Source: JAZGGS01 sp963749485 (lineage in GTDB: Bacteria; Bacteroidota; Ignavibacteria; Ignavibacteriales; Ignavibacteriaceae). Taken from it: a stretch of DNA of 64,000 nucleotides. The translations under genes were made by a program, and so were the position numbers. Below the pieces are notes generated by a model that worked only from the letters and a program-made list of their open reading frames with translations, was not told the DNA's origin and ran no database searches. Below, piece by piece: positions 10,501 to 20,495 of this stretch (positions are counted from its first letter, which is position 1; each line of letters opens with the position of its first letter). The stretch lies in assembly GCA_963749485.1 (NCBI GenBank), contig CAVVMV010000033.1:1-64000 (forward strand). The letters run 5' to 3'.

Positions 10501-13500
10501 AACAGAAATAACTTTTGTTAAAATATGGTTTTCATTATTTACAGTTAAAGTTACATGAACAACCACGTTTCCGCGGTAATCTTCTTTAATTGGAATTTCT
10601 AATCTTCTTCTGTTCATCATCTAAAGTAATCCATTCTTTTTTGATTATCTTTCCATCGTATTCCAGCTCATAAAGTGCTTCCACATCTTCCTCAGCAGAA
10701 CCTATGTAAAGTTTTGCAGTTTCTCCGGGTTCATAATTTTTCTCTTCAAGATAATATCCAGCTTGCTTCTCTTAAAGGCGTTTTATCAGATTCAGGATCA
10801 AACAAAGTAAAATATTTTATAAGCTCAACCGGAGTTCCGTTTTTATCTTTTGTTTTAAGAGTAACAACATACTTACCGGGTTCCCAATCATCTTGATCTT
10901 TAAAAGAAATGTAAGAACTATCTGTTGTAGTAAAACTAGTTTTAAAAACTTTCTTATCTTTTTCCCAGTTAAAGAACTGATCTTCTTCATTATAAATATC
11001 GTTTGAAAAACTTTCATAAAAATCTTCTTTTGTAAGAAGAAATTCATCCGGTTTTTGCCATAATCTGTTTCTAAAAACCCTTGATGGAGTTTTAAGTTTA
11101 TAAACATCAACTGAAACTTTTGCTGGTTCAAACTGCCCGTTCAGGTTTGTAGTTGAAACTGAATATTTATCGGATGATTGATTATTAACAATTTCAGGAA
11201 GATTAATACTTGCAACCAACGCAACATAACCTGCACTTACATAAGTTTGTGCAGAATGTGTTTCCCCGGTTACATCAACAACATCTGCGTAAACAATGTA
11301 ATTAAAAACAGGTTTGGTTTCTTTCGGAATAGATAGATCGGGAATTGCACTAAAATCAATTTTAAATTTTCCTTCCTTATCAGTTTTGGTTACACCGTTT
11401 GTTATTTCCATTTCAGTGTTATTGCCCCAGTACCAGTTGTAATAACCACGCCACCCGTAATAGAAATAAGGGAATGATACATTTCGTACAACACGGTATT
11501 TAACTTCAACATCATTTAGGTTTACCCCGGAATAAGTTTTTGCAAATCCTTCTGCAGTTACTTTATCATTTAAAGAATAGCTTCCTTTAACCGGTTCAAA
11601 CTTTACTTCGAACTTAGGACGTTTATATTCTTCAACCCTGAAATATTGAGAACCGACTTCGTTCATTATATAATACTGTCCGCCAATCTTACCAAAAGGA
11701 ATTGTAAACTGTCCGTTAAAAGTTCCGTATTCGTTTGTTGTCAAAGCAACATCGGAAATCTTCTGGCTGTTGGCATCATAAAAAGTTACGGTTGTTTTAT
11801 GATCAGTAATTATCTCGTGATCTTTCTTCCCATCGGTTTCAAGCATCAATCCTTTAAAGTAAACAACCTGCCCGGGTCTGTAAATTGCTCTATCTAAAAA
11901 GAAGTGTTGTAACTCTTCTCTTTCCGGGATCACTTACCATAATAATAGGAGTAATAATTCTGTGATTCGAATCTATCGCTTCCTTTTTTAAGGATTGTTT
12001 TATAATTACCATAACTGTTTTCTTTTTTTGTAAACTCGAATAGTCCTTCATCGTCTGTAGTTCCATCAGCTACTTTTTCAAAACGGTATTCCCTGTCATC
12101 CGGAAAATATTTTTGAAGCAATATCTCCACATCAACATTTGCAAGCGGGTGCCCCGATTCCCTGTGCACAGCATAGATCTGGACAGTATTATTTACCAAT
12201 ATCCCGCCTGATATAACTCAAGTTGGATACCCAGATTTTACTATAGCCAACTGCATTTTTAATGTAGGAAAAATTCTTTTCGGTAGCAGAAAGTATAAGA
12301 TATCTTGCCTGCAGGTAATTCAGGCATTTTTATTTCAACACTATGCTGCTGGTAGTCTTTATCATCAGGAAGATCAAGTGACCATTCCTCCACTGCTTTA
12401 TGTTCCTTATAATAATTTACAAGATCATGTGCATTTAAATTCTTTTCCTTTTTCTCTAAAGATTCATTCCACGGAATCACTCTTATAAAAATTTTATTAA
12501 CATTCTTATAAGAAATTATTGAACGGAATGGCTGTTGGGGAATGTTTCCATATTCGGTTTGAAATTGTAAATTCTTTTGTAATATCGAATTCTGAAGCCA
12601 CCTGCATTCCTGCGCACCGAAAGTATCAGGGAATTTTTCTATTGCAGTGTTACAGATTTCAAGAGCTTTTTTTATCTCCCATTTGTGTGCATCGGAAACT
12701 GAAGCATTATACTTAACTCCTTCATCGTAATAATATTTTGCTTTGTTAAATGAAATAAGAGAAGAGTAAGGAACATTCTCTGAATTGTTCTTCCATTTTA
12801 ATAATTGCAGAAATGTATAAGTTGTCTTTATCAGTAAGAACACTGTTCCGCCTTACAAAATTTAATCTTGCAAGATCAACATCTATCAAAGCATCTTTTA
12901 TATCATCGTTAAGATGGAATTCAATCAGTTCCTGGTAAAGTTTAATAGCATAAAATTTTAGTGAGAGAGAATCTTTAGTCGAATAATCGTTGTCAATAAA
13001 ATCTTCAGATTGAAGAAAAATCTTCATCACTATTCAGTTCAAATTTATAAACAGGATCGGTTACAGAAGCTTCATCATTTATATAAAAAGAAAGTGCCTG
13101 GTGAGCAAGCAGATCAAACAGTGTTGGGCGAAGATATGCTTGCCGTGAATCGCTGTAATAGAGAATATCTTTAAAATCCTTAATCGAAATGAGCTTCAGC
13201 TCATCACTTTTTTCTAAAGATTTGTGGAAATGACTAACAATTTCCCTTATTAAACGGGAAAGATCCCACGTTTGAAAATCTTCATTATCAAAATTTACAG
13301 TTTCCGTTCTTTGCTGAAATCTCCACCTGTTATTTTGATAATACTGCCAGTAAATATTTGCCAGAATTGATTGCAGGATTGCATTTGCAGGAAAAGATGC
13401 TGTATCAATTTCAGCTTTTACATCATTTATAATTTTTATGTGGCTGTCTTCCTCAATGTAGTTGCCGTATTTCAATTTGTAGAAAATGGACTTGATAAAC

Positions 13501-13745
13501 TGCGGCTGGTTGCCGTCCTTTTTAGCAGCTCGGTAAATTTCTTCAACAACTTCTAAAGCTGAGCGTGTTAATCCTTGCTGTTCAAGCGAATCAACTTTGT
13601 GCCATGCCGCTTTATAATCATCGCCAAAATTATAGTGTTTCACTTCAGTAGGATTAAATATTTTTATTCCGGGAATAAGACCTGAAAATGAATAAAATAA
13701 AACTGCAATTGGAATAACGAGGAAGAATCTATTTATATTTTTCAT
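7580..13745 (-). CDS. Bacterial alpha-2-macroglobulin family protein (many frameshifts)
   Basis: Very large exported protein, about 2,050 residues once frames are joined. The N-terminus has a signal-type hydrophobic segment (FFLVIPIAVLFYSFSG) and a helical region with WHKVDSLEQQGLTRSALEVVEEIY, typical of Bacteroidota macroglobulins. It continues with macroglobulin domains (bait-side AIYRPGQVVYFKG and later PNPPRFLREGDEIYFTAKVSN). The thioester domain keeps CSEQ (Cys codon at 9219-9221), followed by an alpha-toroid and a C-terminal receptor-like domain. The family traps attacking proteases in the cell envelope. The frame changes about eleven times between 7900 and 13030 while the protein stays collinear, so the gene is probably intact in the organism. 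A Tyr/Gly-rich stretch near 10100-10250 is unusual. No PbpC gene is adjacent. Confidence 0.85.
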
Positions 13746-14011
13746 ACTAACTACCCTTTATTAAAATCTGAATTTTAATAACCCAATTTCAAATTATCAT
13801 TTAATTAACAACTGATTGTACTTAAAATAATTGAAATAGTTCCTAACAAAGTATTTCTACTGAATTTATTATAAAATTACATATTGAAAAGTAATAAATT
13901 CAATCACTTTCTGAACAGCATTGGTTCCTATTTTTAAATCATTTCTCATTTTTTACTTACATTTGAATATTCATGGAAAATTTGTTAAACATAATACTTT
14001 GGAAATGATAA

Positions 14012-14450
14012 ATGGATAATTTTTTAGAAGCAGCAATTGAGGAAGCAAAAAAAGGATTGGAAAAAGGTGGAATTCCAATCGGTTCGGTTTTAGTTATTGA
14101 TAATACGATAGTTGGAAGGGGACATAACCGACGAGTACAGAACGGCAGTGCAATTCTTCATGCTGAAATGGATTGTTTTGAAAATGCAGGAAGACTTAAA
14201 AGCTTCCGATTATAAAAAAGCGACTCTCTACTCTACCCTTTCGCCCTGTGATATGTGCAGTGGGGCAGCTTTACTCTATAAAATTCCAAAAATTGTAATT
14301 GGAGAAAATAAAACTTTCCGGGGACCTGAGGACTATCTTCGTTCACGCGGAGTTGAAATTGAACTATTGAACAGCCCTGAATGCATTAAACTTATGGAAG
14401 ATTTCATCAAAGAAAAGCCTGAACTTTGGAATGAAGATATTGGGGAGTAA
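14012..14450 (+). CDS. Fungal-type cytosine deaminase (frameshifted)
   Basis: Small zinc deaminase of the CDA fold, about 145 residues, converting cytosine to uracil (inferred). Zinc ligands are in ILHAEMD and SPCDMCSGA; GIPIGSVLV and GRGHNRR precede them and the protein ends in WNEDIGE. This pattern resembles yeast cytosine deaminase Fcy1 much more than tRNA-adenosine or guanine deaminases. One extra A in the run at about 14197-14200 breaks the frame; removing it restores GRLKASDYKKATLYS. The product uracil would feed the preTA/hydA pathway at the start of the window, although the genes are 9 kb apart. A broader nucleoside deaminase role is possible. Confidence 0.8.
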
Positions 14451-14471
14451 TTAGAAAGAATAAGTTAAGAT

Positions 14472-14669
14472 ATGAAAGACGCAAAGCGCACTGATATTAA
14501 ACCTGGCTTAAGGGTTTTAATAGTAATAAAGCAAAACCAGCGAACCGGAGAATTAACTGAAGGTGTTGTTAAAGATATTCTTACAAAATCTTCCTCACAC
14601 CCGCACGGAATTAAAGTACGTTTAGAAAGTGGTGAAATTGGAAGAGTAAAAGAGATATTAATTCAATAA
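14472..14669 (+). CDS. ywbE: YwbE-family small protein
   Basis: 65-residue protein matching the YwbE family along its whole length: IKPGLRVLIVIKQNQRTG, then GVVKDILT, then HPHGIKVRLESGEIGRV. The function is not established. The sequence looks like a small beta-barrel of the KOW/SH3 type with a HPHGIKVRL core, which suggests nucleic acid or ribosome contact, but this is inference. It starts 21 bases after the deaminase gene and may be co-transcribed with it. The gene is intact. Confidence 0.88.
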   Translation: MKDAKRTDIKPGLRVLIVIKQNQRTGELTEGVVKDILTKSSSHPHGIKVRLESGEIGRVKEILIQ

Positions 14670-14714
14670 ATTTCAAATCAAATTAGGAAATATTTTTGCT
14701 ATGCGAGGTGTAAC

Positions 14715-15098
14715 ATGGGAATGGTAAGAAAAATACTTGGACCAAAATCAAAATATGATAAAACTATTCCATATACATATATGGCTAGGGTACCAATAAT
14801 TGCAGGTGATGACGATTTGGCGAATTATTATTTTGCAGATACAATTTGTGGATTAGTCGAATATTTAGACGAACACAAAATTGAACCGGCAGAGGTGGAA
14901 CTTTATGGTTGCTACCAGAAGAAAGAAATTCCATTGGATAATGATCCATTATTAACAGAAGAAGGTAAATGGCTGCAACGACCAAAGCTTTGTAAAGCGC
15001 TCGAAGAATATTACGAAAAAACTATGGATGAACGCTACAAAGGACACGAATCCCACAGCGATTGCTCGTTTGATGACAGAAGCCGTGAAGCATATTAG
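14715..15098 (+). CDS. Conserved protein of unknown function
   Basis: 127-residue cytosolic protein with no signal peptide or membrane segment. It starts KILGPKSKYDKTIPYTYMARV, contains an acidic segment with ADTICGLVEYLDEHKIEPAEVELYG, and ends with a Cys/His-rich tail (GHESHSDCSFDDRSR). The YTYMARV and CSFDDRSR ends look conserved, and I recall similar short proteins in other environmental bacteria, but no function is known to me. The start has a reasonable GAGGTG element 8 bases upstream. The gene is intact. Confidence 0.6.
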   Translation: MGMVRKILGPKSKYDKTIPYTYMARVPIIAGDDDLANYYFADTICGLVEYLDEHKIEPAEVELYGCYQKKEIPLDNDPLLTEEGKWLQRPKLCKALEEYYEKTMDERYKGHESHSDCSFDDRSREAY

Positions 15099-15306
15099 AC
15101 TTTAATTCGATCTGTTATATATACTACTCACAGATTCTTACCAGCAGAAATTAGCAATATATTATCATTTAAGTACTTTTTATAAATCTCCCGCACTTTA
15201 CTTGTGTTTTAACATATACTTGTATAGCTTTCTGTAGAATTTTCCTCGGTTAATATTTTATTCAAAATTCAACTAATTAAATTTATTTAATAATAAAGGA
15301 GGCACA

Positions 15307-16086
15307 ATGATGCTTAAACAAAAAATCATATTCATAATGATGGCTGGATTAATTATTACCAGTTCATTAACTGTTCTTGCACAGGAAGAACCAAAGGACC
15401 AGCTTTACTGGGTTCGTGAAGAAGTTGCTAAAGTGGGTATGTGGGATCAGTACGAAGAAACATCAAAACAATGGGTTGAAATGATGACCGAAGCAGGTCT
15501 TGATTTCCCATATATGTGGGCATCACAAAGAGATGATGCGCACTACTATTATCTTTTTCCATTAGACAATTATGCAGCGATTGACAAAATGCCGGAAATA
15601 TTTGGATCCGCAATAGAGAAGATAGGTAAAGAGAAGTGGGGCGCGTTCATGAAGAAGAATGATAGCAGTATGGAAACCCATAAAGATTTTATTGCAAAAA
15701 GATCTGCCAAATATTCTTATATGCCCAAAGAACCCAGATTAAAATCTGAAGAAGCAAAATTCATCCACTGGATGTTTTTTCATTATAGATTAGAAAACCG
15801 AAAAGAAGTAATGGATATACTTGCAGAATGGAAACAGCTATACCAAGATAAAAATATTAAAAATGGATATGCTGTTTGGCTTATTGAGTTGGGTTTAGAT
15901 AACAATACGATAGTAATTACAGAAAGTTTTAAAGATGGTGCTGATTTTCACAATTCTACTAAAGAAGATAATGCATTAATGGAGGAAGAAGCGAGCGTAC
16001 TATGGGCAAAAATGGCTCCCTTTATTACCTCTGTTGAAAACAAATATGGTAATCAAAGACCAGATTTAGGATTTGTAAAAGAATAA
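15307..16086 (+). CDS. Exported protein of unknown function
   Basis: 259-residue protein with a clear signal peptide (IIFIMMAGLIITSSLTVLAQ, cleavage expected after LAQ or AQE). The mature part has two related-looking halves, each with a Trp/Tyr-rich core (YWVREEVAKVGMWDQYEETSKQW and FIHWMFFHYRLENRKEVMDI). That suggests a tandem dimeric alpha/beta-barrel (ABM-like) fold, but this is inference from pattern only. A strong AGGAGG ribosome binding site precedes ATG. The gene is single, followed by a terminator at 16109. Role unknown. Confidence 0.6.
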   Translation: MMLKQKIIFIMMAGLIITSSLTVLAQEEPKDQLYWVREEVAKVGMWDQYEETSKQWVEMMTEAGLDFPYMWASQRDDAHYYYLFPLDNYAAIDKMPEIFGSAIEKIGKEKWGAFMKKNDSSMETHKDFIAKRSAKYSYMPKEPRLKSEEAKFIHWMFFHYRLENRKEVMDILAEWKQLYQDKNIKNGYAVWLIELGLDNNTIVITESFKDGADFHNSTKEDNALMEEEASVLWAKMAPFITSVENKYGNQRPDLGFVKE

Positions 16087-16108
16087 GTCTTATAAGCTTA
16101 ATTTACAA

Positions 16109-16132
16109 AGCCCTCTTTATGAGGGCTTTTTT
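16109..16132 (+). terminator. Rho-independent terminator
   Basis: Perfect 7-bp stem AGCCCTC/GAGGGCT with a short loop followed by TTTTTT, 22 bases after the stop at 16086. It sits between convergent genes, so it may also stop the transketolase transcript from the other strand, though the T run favours the + strand. Confidence 0.85.
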
Positions 16133-16135
16133 GTT

Positions 16136-17125
16136 TTACTGCGGTGCATCTTCAGTATATTTTTGTGCAATCTTCTCTTTTTCTTCAATATTTTCAATTC
16201 CTGAAATTCTTTCTGCTAAAGATTTTCCATCAAGTTTGTGATATGCAAGCACTTCCCACGGAGTTCCGCATTCGGGATATTCTTTTAATCCAAAATTTGT
16301 AAATGATCTTCCTTCAAGAAGATTTAAATCATTCATCGCATTTAATAATCTATCTCCCAATCCACCAACTGCAGAGTGATCTTCTAAAATAAATATTTTT
16401 TTCTGATCTGAAACTACTTTATTCAGCCATTCGTTATCAATTTTATTTAACCAGGGCATATTTATTACTTTTAAACCAAAACCAATCTTCTTTAAATAAT
16501 CTGCTGCTAACAAAGCTTCGTGAAGCATTACGGGACCGTAACCGAAAAGTATTGCATCATTTCCTTCTGTTAATTCTGTACCAACTCCTACTTTAAATTT
16601 GTAATCTTTTGGCAATTCAATTTTTTCCGGAGAAGGACCGATTACCAATCTTAAAACACAATTTTCTTTTGCTTCGTTAACACAGTATTCTGTTGCCCAT
16701 TTTGTTTCTTCTGCATTGCACGGCTGTATGATTGTAACATTTGGCAGCGCACCGAAAAGAGAAATATCCCTCACACTTTGATGAGATTTTCCGGGTCCTG
16801 CGGGAATTATTCCTGCAAACTGGCAAGTGTACACAACTTTAGTTTGTTCCCCTGCATTGTTGTAAATCTGCTCGTTAGCCCTGGCTGCAAGAAAGCTGGA
16901 AAACGTGCTAACGACAGGAATTAAACCCATTTTTGCTAATCCGCCAGCCATCGAAACCATATCCTGCTCAGCAATTCCGTTTTCAATAAATCTATCGGGA
17001 TACATTTTTTCAAACTTTCTCAACTTACAATCAGCGGAAAGATCACCATCAAGTACAACCAGTTTATCATTTGTTTTAGCAATTTCACAAAGTGCATCAC
17101 CATAAGCTTCTGTAACAAATTCCAT
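16136..17125 (-). CDS. Transketolase, C-terminal subunit
   Basis: Carries the pyrimidine-binding and C-terminal domains of transketolase, which moves two-carbon units in the pentose phosphate pathway. Seen: VVLDGDLSADCKL, then FIENGIAEQDMVSMAGGLAK with the Glu that activates thiamine diphosphate, a His-containing AGPGKSHQSVRDI loop, and GPVMLHEALLAA in the C-terminal domain. I place the start at the ATG 17125, one base after the stop of the N-terminal half (TAA G ATG). An in-frame upstream start at 17185 overlaps the other gene. This could be a true split transketolase, as in many bacteria, or a single 655-residue enzyme broken by one indel. Confidence 0.82.
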   Translation of the reverse strand: MEFVTEAYGDALCEIAKTNDKLVVLDGDLSADCKLRKFEKMYPDRFIENGIAEQDMVSMAGGLAKMGLIPVVSTFSSFLAARANEQIYNNAGEQTKVVYTCQFAGIIPAGPGKSHQSVRDISLFGALPNVTIIQPCNAEETKWATEYCVNEAKENCVLRLVIGPSPEKIELPKDYKFKVGVGTELTEGNDAILFGYGPVMLHEALLAADYLKKIGFGLKVINMPWLNKIDNEWLNKVVSDQKKIFILEDHSAVGGLGDRLLNAMNDLNLLEGRSFTNFGLKEYPECGTPWEVLAYHKLDGKSLAERISGIENIEEKEKIAQKYTEDAPQ

Positions 17126-17126
17126 C

Positions 17127-18107
17127 TTACCTTTTGATGGAAGCTTTTCCTTCCGGTTTATTGGATGGAATTTCAATTTTATCAATTTTTAATTCTTCAG
17201 CTAAGCTATTAATCTTTTCCGTCAGCTCATTCAATCCTTTTAAATAACTTTCATCATCGGGTGCACCGCTGTGCCATTTGTAAAGAGTTTTTCCTTCAAA
17301 GGTTTCGGTTTCAGGTTTTTCCATAAAGGATACTCCCCTTCCCTTAATAGTATCGGCAACAATCATCTTCGGTTTATCAGTTACTTTTTTCAAATCAGAA
17401 AAAGTTTTTTTAAGATCTTTATAATCATGCCCATCAATTCTTACAACGTGCCAACCGAATGCAGAAACTTTAGCAACAACATCTTCAATATTATTTACAT
17501 CGCTTACAAGCATATCGGTTTGATATTTATTATGATCCATTATTGCAGTAAGATTTCCAATTTTCTGATGAGCCGCAGCTTGCAGCGATTCATAAATTTG
17601 TCCTTCCTGGAATTCACCATCGCCGGTTAAAACATAAACGTGCCCATTATTCTTTTGATAAGTTTTTGCCCATGACATTCCCTTCCCTTTTGAAATTCCC
17701 ATTCCGAGTGAACCTGTGCTTGCTTCAATTCCGGGAATGCGGGTTTCGGGATGACCATCTAAACCATGTAATCTTCTAAGCATTAAAAGTTTTTCTTCAG
17801 TTGTAATTCCCAGCGCATAAAAAAGTGAATACAAACCGGGAACATCATGTCCTTTTGAAGAAAAGTATATATCACGATCAGGAGAATCGAGTCCTACATC
17901 AAAAATATTCAATTCATTTAAATACAGGTAAGTTGTAATATCCATCGCACTTAACGATGAACCAAGATGTCCTGAACCAGCTTTTTTAACAGCTACAAGT
18001 GTGTTGTATCTGCACATATCTGCAAAAAGCTGCATTTTTACAGCCCAATCGCCTTTTAATGATTTTACTTTATCAAATTCAGATTTTTTGATAAGATTGA
18101 AAGACAT
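17127..18107 (-). CDS. Transketolase, N-terminal subunit
   Basis: Thiamine-diphosphate-binding half of transketolase, 326 residues. Seen: the GSGHLGSSLSAMDI segment with a conserved His, SSKGHDVPGLYS, and the diphosphate/Mg motif GDGEFQEGQIYE ending about 25 residues later in DHNKYQ (family: GDG ... NN). It forms one transcription unit with the C-terminal half downstream. The lengths of the two parts add up to a normal full transketolase. Whether the break between them is natural cannot be decided here; nearby genes do carry indel-type breaks. The start ATG at 18107 is preceded by GGAGCAATAA, a fair ribosome binding site. Confidence 0.87.
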   Translation of the reverse strand: MSFNLIKKSEFDKVKSLKGDWAVKMQLFADMCRYNTLVAVKKAGSGHLGSSLSAMDITTYLYLNELNIFDVGLDSPDRDIYFSSKGHDVPGLYSLFYALGITTEEKLLMLRRLHGLDGHPETRIPGIEASTGSLGMGISKGKGMSWAKTYQKNNGHVYVLTGDGEFQEGQIYESLQAAAHQKIGNLTAIMDHNKYQTDMLVSDVNNIEDVVAKVSAFGWHVVRIDGHDYKDLKKTFSDLKKVTDKPKMIVADTIKGRGVSFMEKPETETFEGKTLYKWHSGAPDDESYLKGLNELTEKINSLAEELKIDKIEIPSNKPEGKASIKR

Positions 18108-18374
18108 TTATTGCTCCAAATAATTGCTTTTTTATTTAAAAATTAGAATTTCGAAAAGGAAAAATAATACATTCTTTACAAAAAAAATTTACATTTTCTA
18201 TTAATCTGCACTACAAATTTCAAAATTTAACTATCAGCAACTCTTGCCCAATGTGAAATAATTAAATATATTGAATTTCTTTATAAATCAATCTTATGAA
18301 ATTCAAAAAACGAAATCATTGAATTTTAAATAAGTTTAAAAAAATTCAATTAACATAAACCAAAGGATGACTAT

Positions 18375-20336
18375 ATGAAACATATCTTGTCAATTAATTC
18401 TTATTTGATCGTAGGGATTATCATAGTTGTTAACATTTCCATTTACTCAATAGATTCAGTTAGAGTTGAAACAAGAATTGATGAGGCAATTGCCCAATTT
18501 AATCTTACCGGCGGTGAAGGTGTAGCTGTAGCAGTACTTGATAGAGGAGTGGATTGGCGTTCAAATGATTTTAGAAATGTTGATGGAACAACAAGAATTG
18601 CAGCCATATTTGATTTGACTGATGATACAGGTGCAAACTGGCCCAACAATCCCTATGGAGTGGGAACCATTTACAGCCGCGAACAAATTGATTCTGCTTT
18701 AATTAATATTAGACCACTTACTTTTCGTGATGCAGTGGGGCATGGTACTTCTACTTCTGGAATTATTTTAGGAAACGGAAGAAACTCCGCAAATGAAAAA
18801 TGGAGAGGTGTTGCTCCGAAAGCTACTCTAATCTGCATAAAATTTACAACTGAAGGAGCACCAGCTCATGGTAGTGAACCAGCGGAAGATCCTTTTTATG
18901 ATCCGGCAAGATTACCAGCAGCAATTGATTTTGCAATTGAAACAGCATCGCAACTTGGAATGCCTTGTGTGATGCTAGCTAACTTTGGTTCAGTTGGAGG
19001 TCCTACGGATGGGACCAGTGAACGATGTAGGGACATAGATTCCAATTTTGGAAATGGAATTCCAGGTTTGGTTTTTATTACAGGTACAAGTGATGACGGG
19101 GGATCTCTTAATAGATCAACTTACACACTCTCACAAAATGAAATTGATACTTTGAAAGTACAAAAAACCAGCACAGCTTCACTAGTTTTAGACTTATGGT
19201 ATGATGAAGATGATCGGTTTGATGTATCAATTAAAACTCCAACCATGCTCTATGGTCCTTATTCTTCACCCATAACAAATAATGATTTTACTCAAATTTC
19301 AAATTCAGAATTTCTTCTCTATCATTTGGGTTCTAATGTTGCTTTCTATAATCCAACTAATGGAAAAAGAGAAATATATTTAAGTATTGATGGTGCACCC
19401 GGTGATTATGAATTGATTCTAACCGGAGCTACAATCTCAAATGGTAAATATGATGCAACGTTAAATCCATCTCGGTTTTCAGGAAAATTCAGCGGTAATA
19501 TATTTTTAAATCACAATACTGAAGGAAGCATTTGGGATTGGGCTACAGCATTTAACAATATAGCTCCAAATTCATATGTTATAAAGAACAGCTGGATAGA
19601 TATCGATGGAATCACTAGATCCGTTAACGAAGGGGATATCGGAGACTTATGGTTGGGAAGCGGTGTAGGTCCAACTTTCGATGGCAGGATTGGTATTGAT
19701 GTTAGTGCACCGGGAGATAGATTAATTACATCCTATGGACTTAATTCTTATTGGGCAACATTCAATCATAATCTTATCCAGGGGGGAAATGGTGTTTATG
19801 GAATTGCCAGTGCAGTTAGCGCAGCATCACCAATAGTTGTAGGTATAGTAGCACTAATGCTGGAAATGAAACCTGATCTTGATGCTGCCCAGGTAAAACA
19901 AATTTTACAACAATCTGCCAGATCAGATAATTTTACAGGGACAACGCCGAATACGCAATGGGGATACGGAAAAGTGGATGCTTTAAATGCCTTAACACTG
20001 GTAAATCAACTGGTTGATGTGGAAAATAAACTAATAAATGTTAATAATTTTTCGCTTCAACAAAACTTTCCAAACCCGTTTAACCCCTCAACAAAAATAA
20101 GTTTTCAAATTGCTGAATCTGGATTCACTTCGCTTAAAATTTATGATGTTCTAGGAAATGAGGTTGCAACATTAGTAAACGAAGAAAAACCCGCTGGAAG
20201 TTATGAAGTTGAATTTTCCGCCATAGGCGGATCCGCCTCCGGCGGAAATGCTTATACAATAACAAGTGGAATTTATTTTTACAAACTGCAATCTGGAAAT
20301 TTTATTGAAACCAGGAAGATGATTTTATTGAAATAA
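18375..20336 (+). CDS. Secreted subtilisin-like (S8) protease with sorting tail
   Basis: 653-residue exported protease. It has a signal-type hydrophobic N-terminus, then the catalytic Asp in VAVLDRGVDW, His in GHGTSTSG, the oxyanion Asn in LANFGSVGG, and Ser in AVSAASPIVVG. The Ser signature departs from the usual GTSxAAP, with AV for GT and S for the second A. A jelly-roll-like insert lies at about residues 250-350. The last 90 residues are a sorting tail (LQQNFPNPFNPSTKI ... IYDVLGNEVATLVNEE ... SGIYFYKLQSGNF), typical of type IX-like secretion in this group. A GC-rich repeat encoding GGSASGG is inserted in the tail. The frame is intact and a terminator follows at 20343. Confidence 0.88.
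   Translation: MKHILSINSYLIVGIIIVVNISIYSIDSVRVETRIDEAIAQFNLTGGEGVAVAVLDRGVDWRSNDFRNVDGTTRIAAIFDLTDDTGANWPNNPYGVGTIYSREQIDSALINIRPLTFRDAVGHGTSTSGIILGNGRNSANEKWRGVAPKATLICIKFTTEGAPAHGSEPAEDPFYDPARLPAAIDFAIETASQLGMPCVMLANFGSVGGPTDGTSERCRDIDSNFGNGIPGLVFITGTSDDGGSLNRSTYTLSQNEIDTLKVQKTSTASLVLDLWYDEDDRFDVSIKTPTMLYGPYSSPITNNDFTQISNSEFLLYHLGSNVAFYNPTNGKREIYLSIDGAPGDYELILTGATISNGKYDATLNPSRFSGKFSGNIFLNHNTEGSIWDWATAFNNIAPNSYVIKNSWIDIDGITRSVNEGDIGDLWLGSGVGPTFDGRIGIDVSAPGDRLITSYGLNSYWATFNHNLIQGGNGVYGIASAVSAASPIVVGIVALMLEMKPDLDAAQVKQILQQSARSDNFTGTTPNTQWGYGKVDALNALTLVNQLVDVENKLINVNNFSLQQNFPNPFNPSTKISFQIAESGFTSLKIYDVLGNEVATLVNEEKPAGSYEVEFSAIGGSASGGNAYTITSGIYFYKLQSGNFIETRKMILLK
20226..20246. repeat. In-frame GC-rich palindromic insert in sorting tail
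   Basis: GGCGGATCCGCC is a perfect 12-base palindrome followed by TCCGGCGGA. It sits in frame between the EVEFSA and TSGIYFYKL blocks of the protease tail and encodes GGSASGG, which other tails in this window lack at this point. Confidence 0.7.
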
Positions 20337-20342
20337 CAATTC

Positions 20343-20367
20343 GGGAGCTTCGGCTCCCCTTTTTTTT
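20343..20367 (+). terminator. Rho-independent terminator of the subtilase gene
   Basis: Stem GGGAGC/GCTCCC with a TTCG tetraloop followed by eight T, starting 7 bases after the subtilase stop. Confidence 0.93.
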
Positions 20368-20495
20368 GTAAATCCATTTCTCTTTTCTTTCTTACATATT
20401 AATAAATTTCAATTTACTTCTAATTAATCATTGAGTTCCTCTTTAGAACTGATTAAGTTTAAACACGCATTTCATTTTCTGTTCAGGAGGCAGTT

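Noticed and set aside
7580..13745. Real pseudogene or operon of small genes in place of one macroglobulin gene.
   Set aside because: All segments align in order with one protein and frame changes are single-base; decay would also leave internal stops and deletions.
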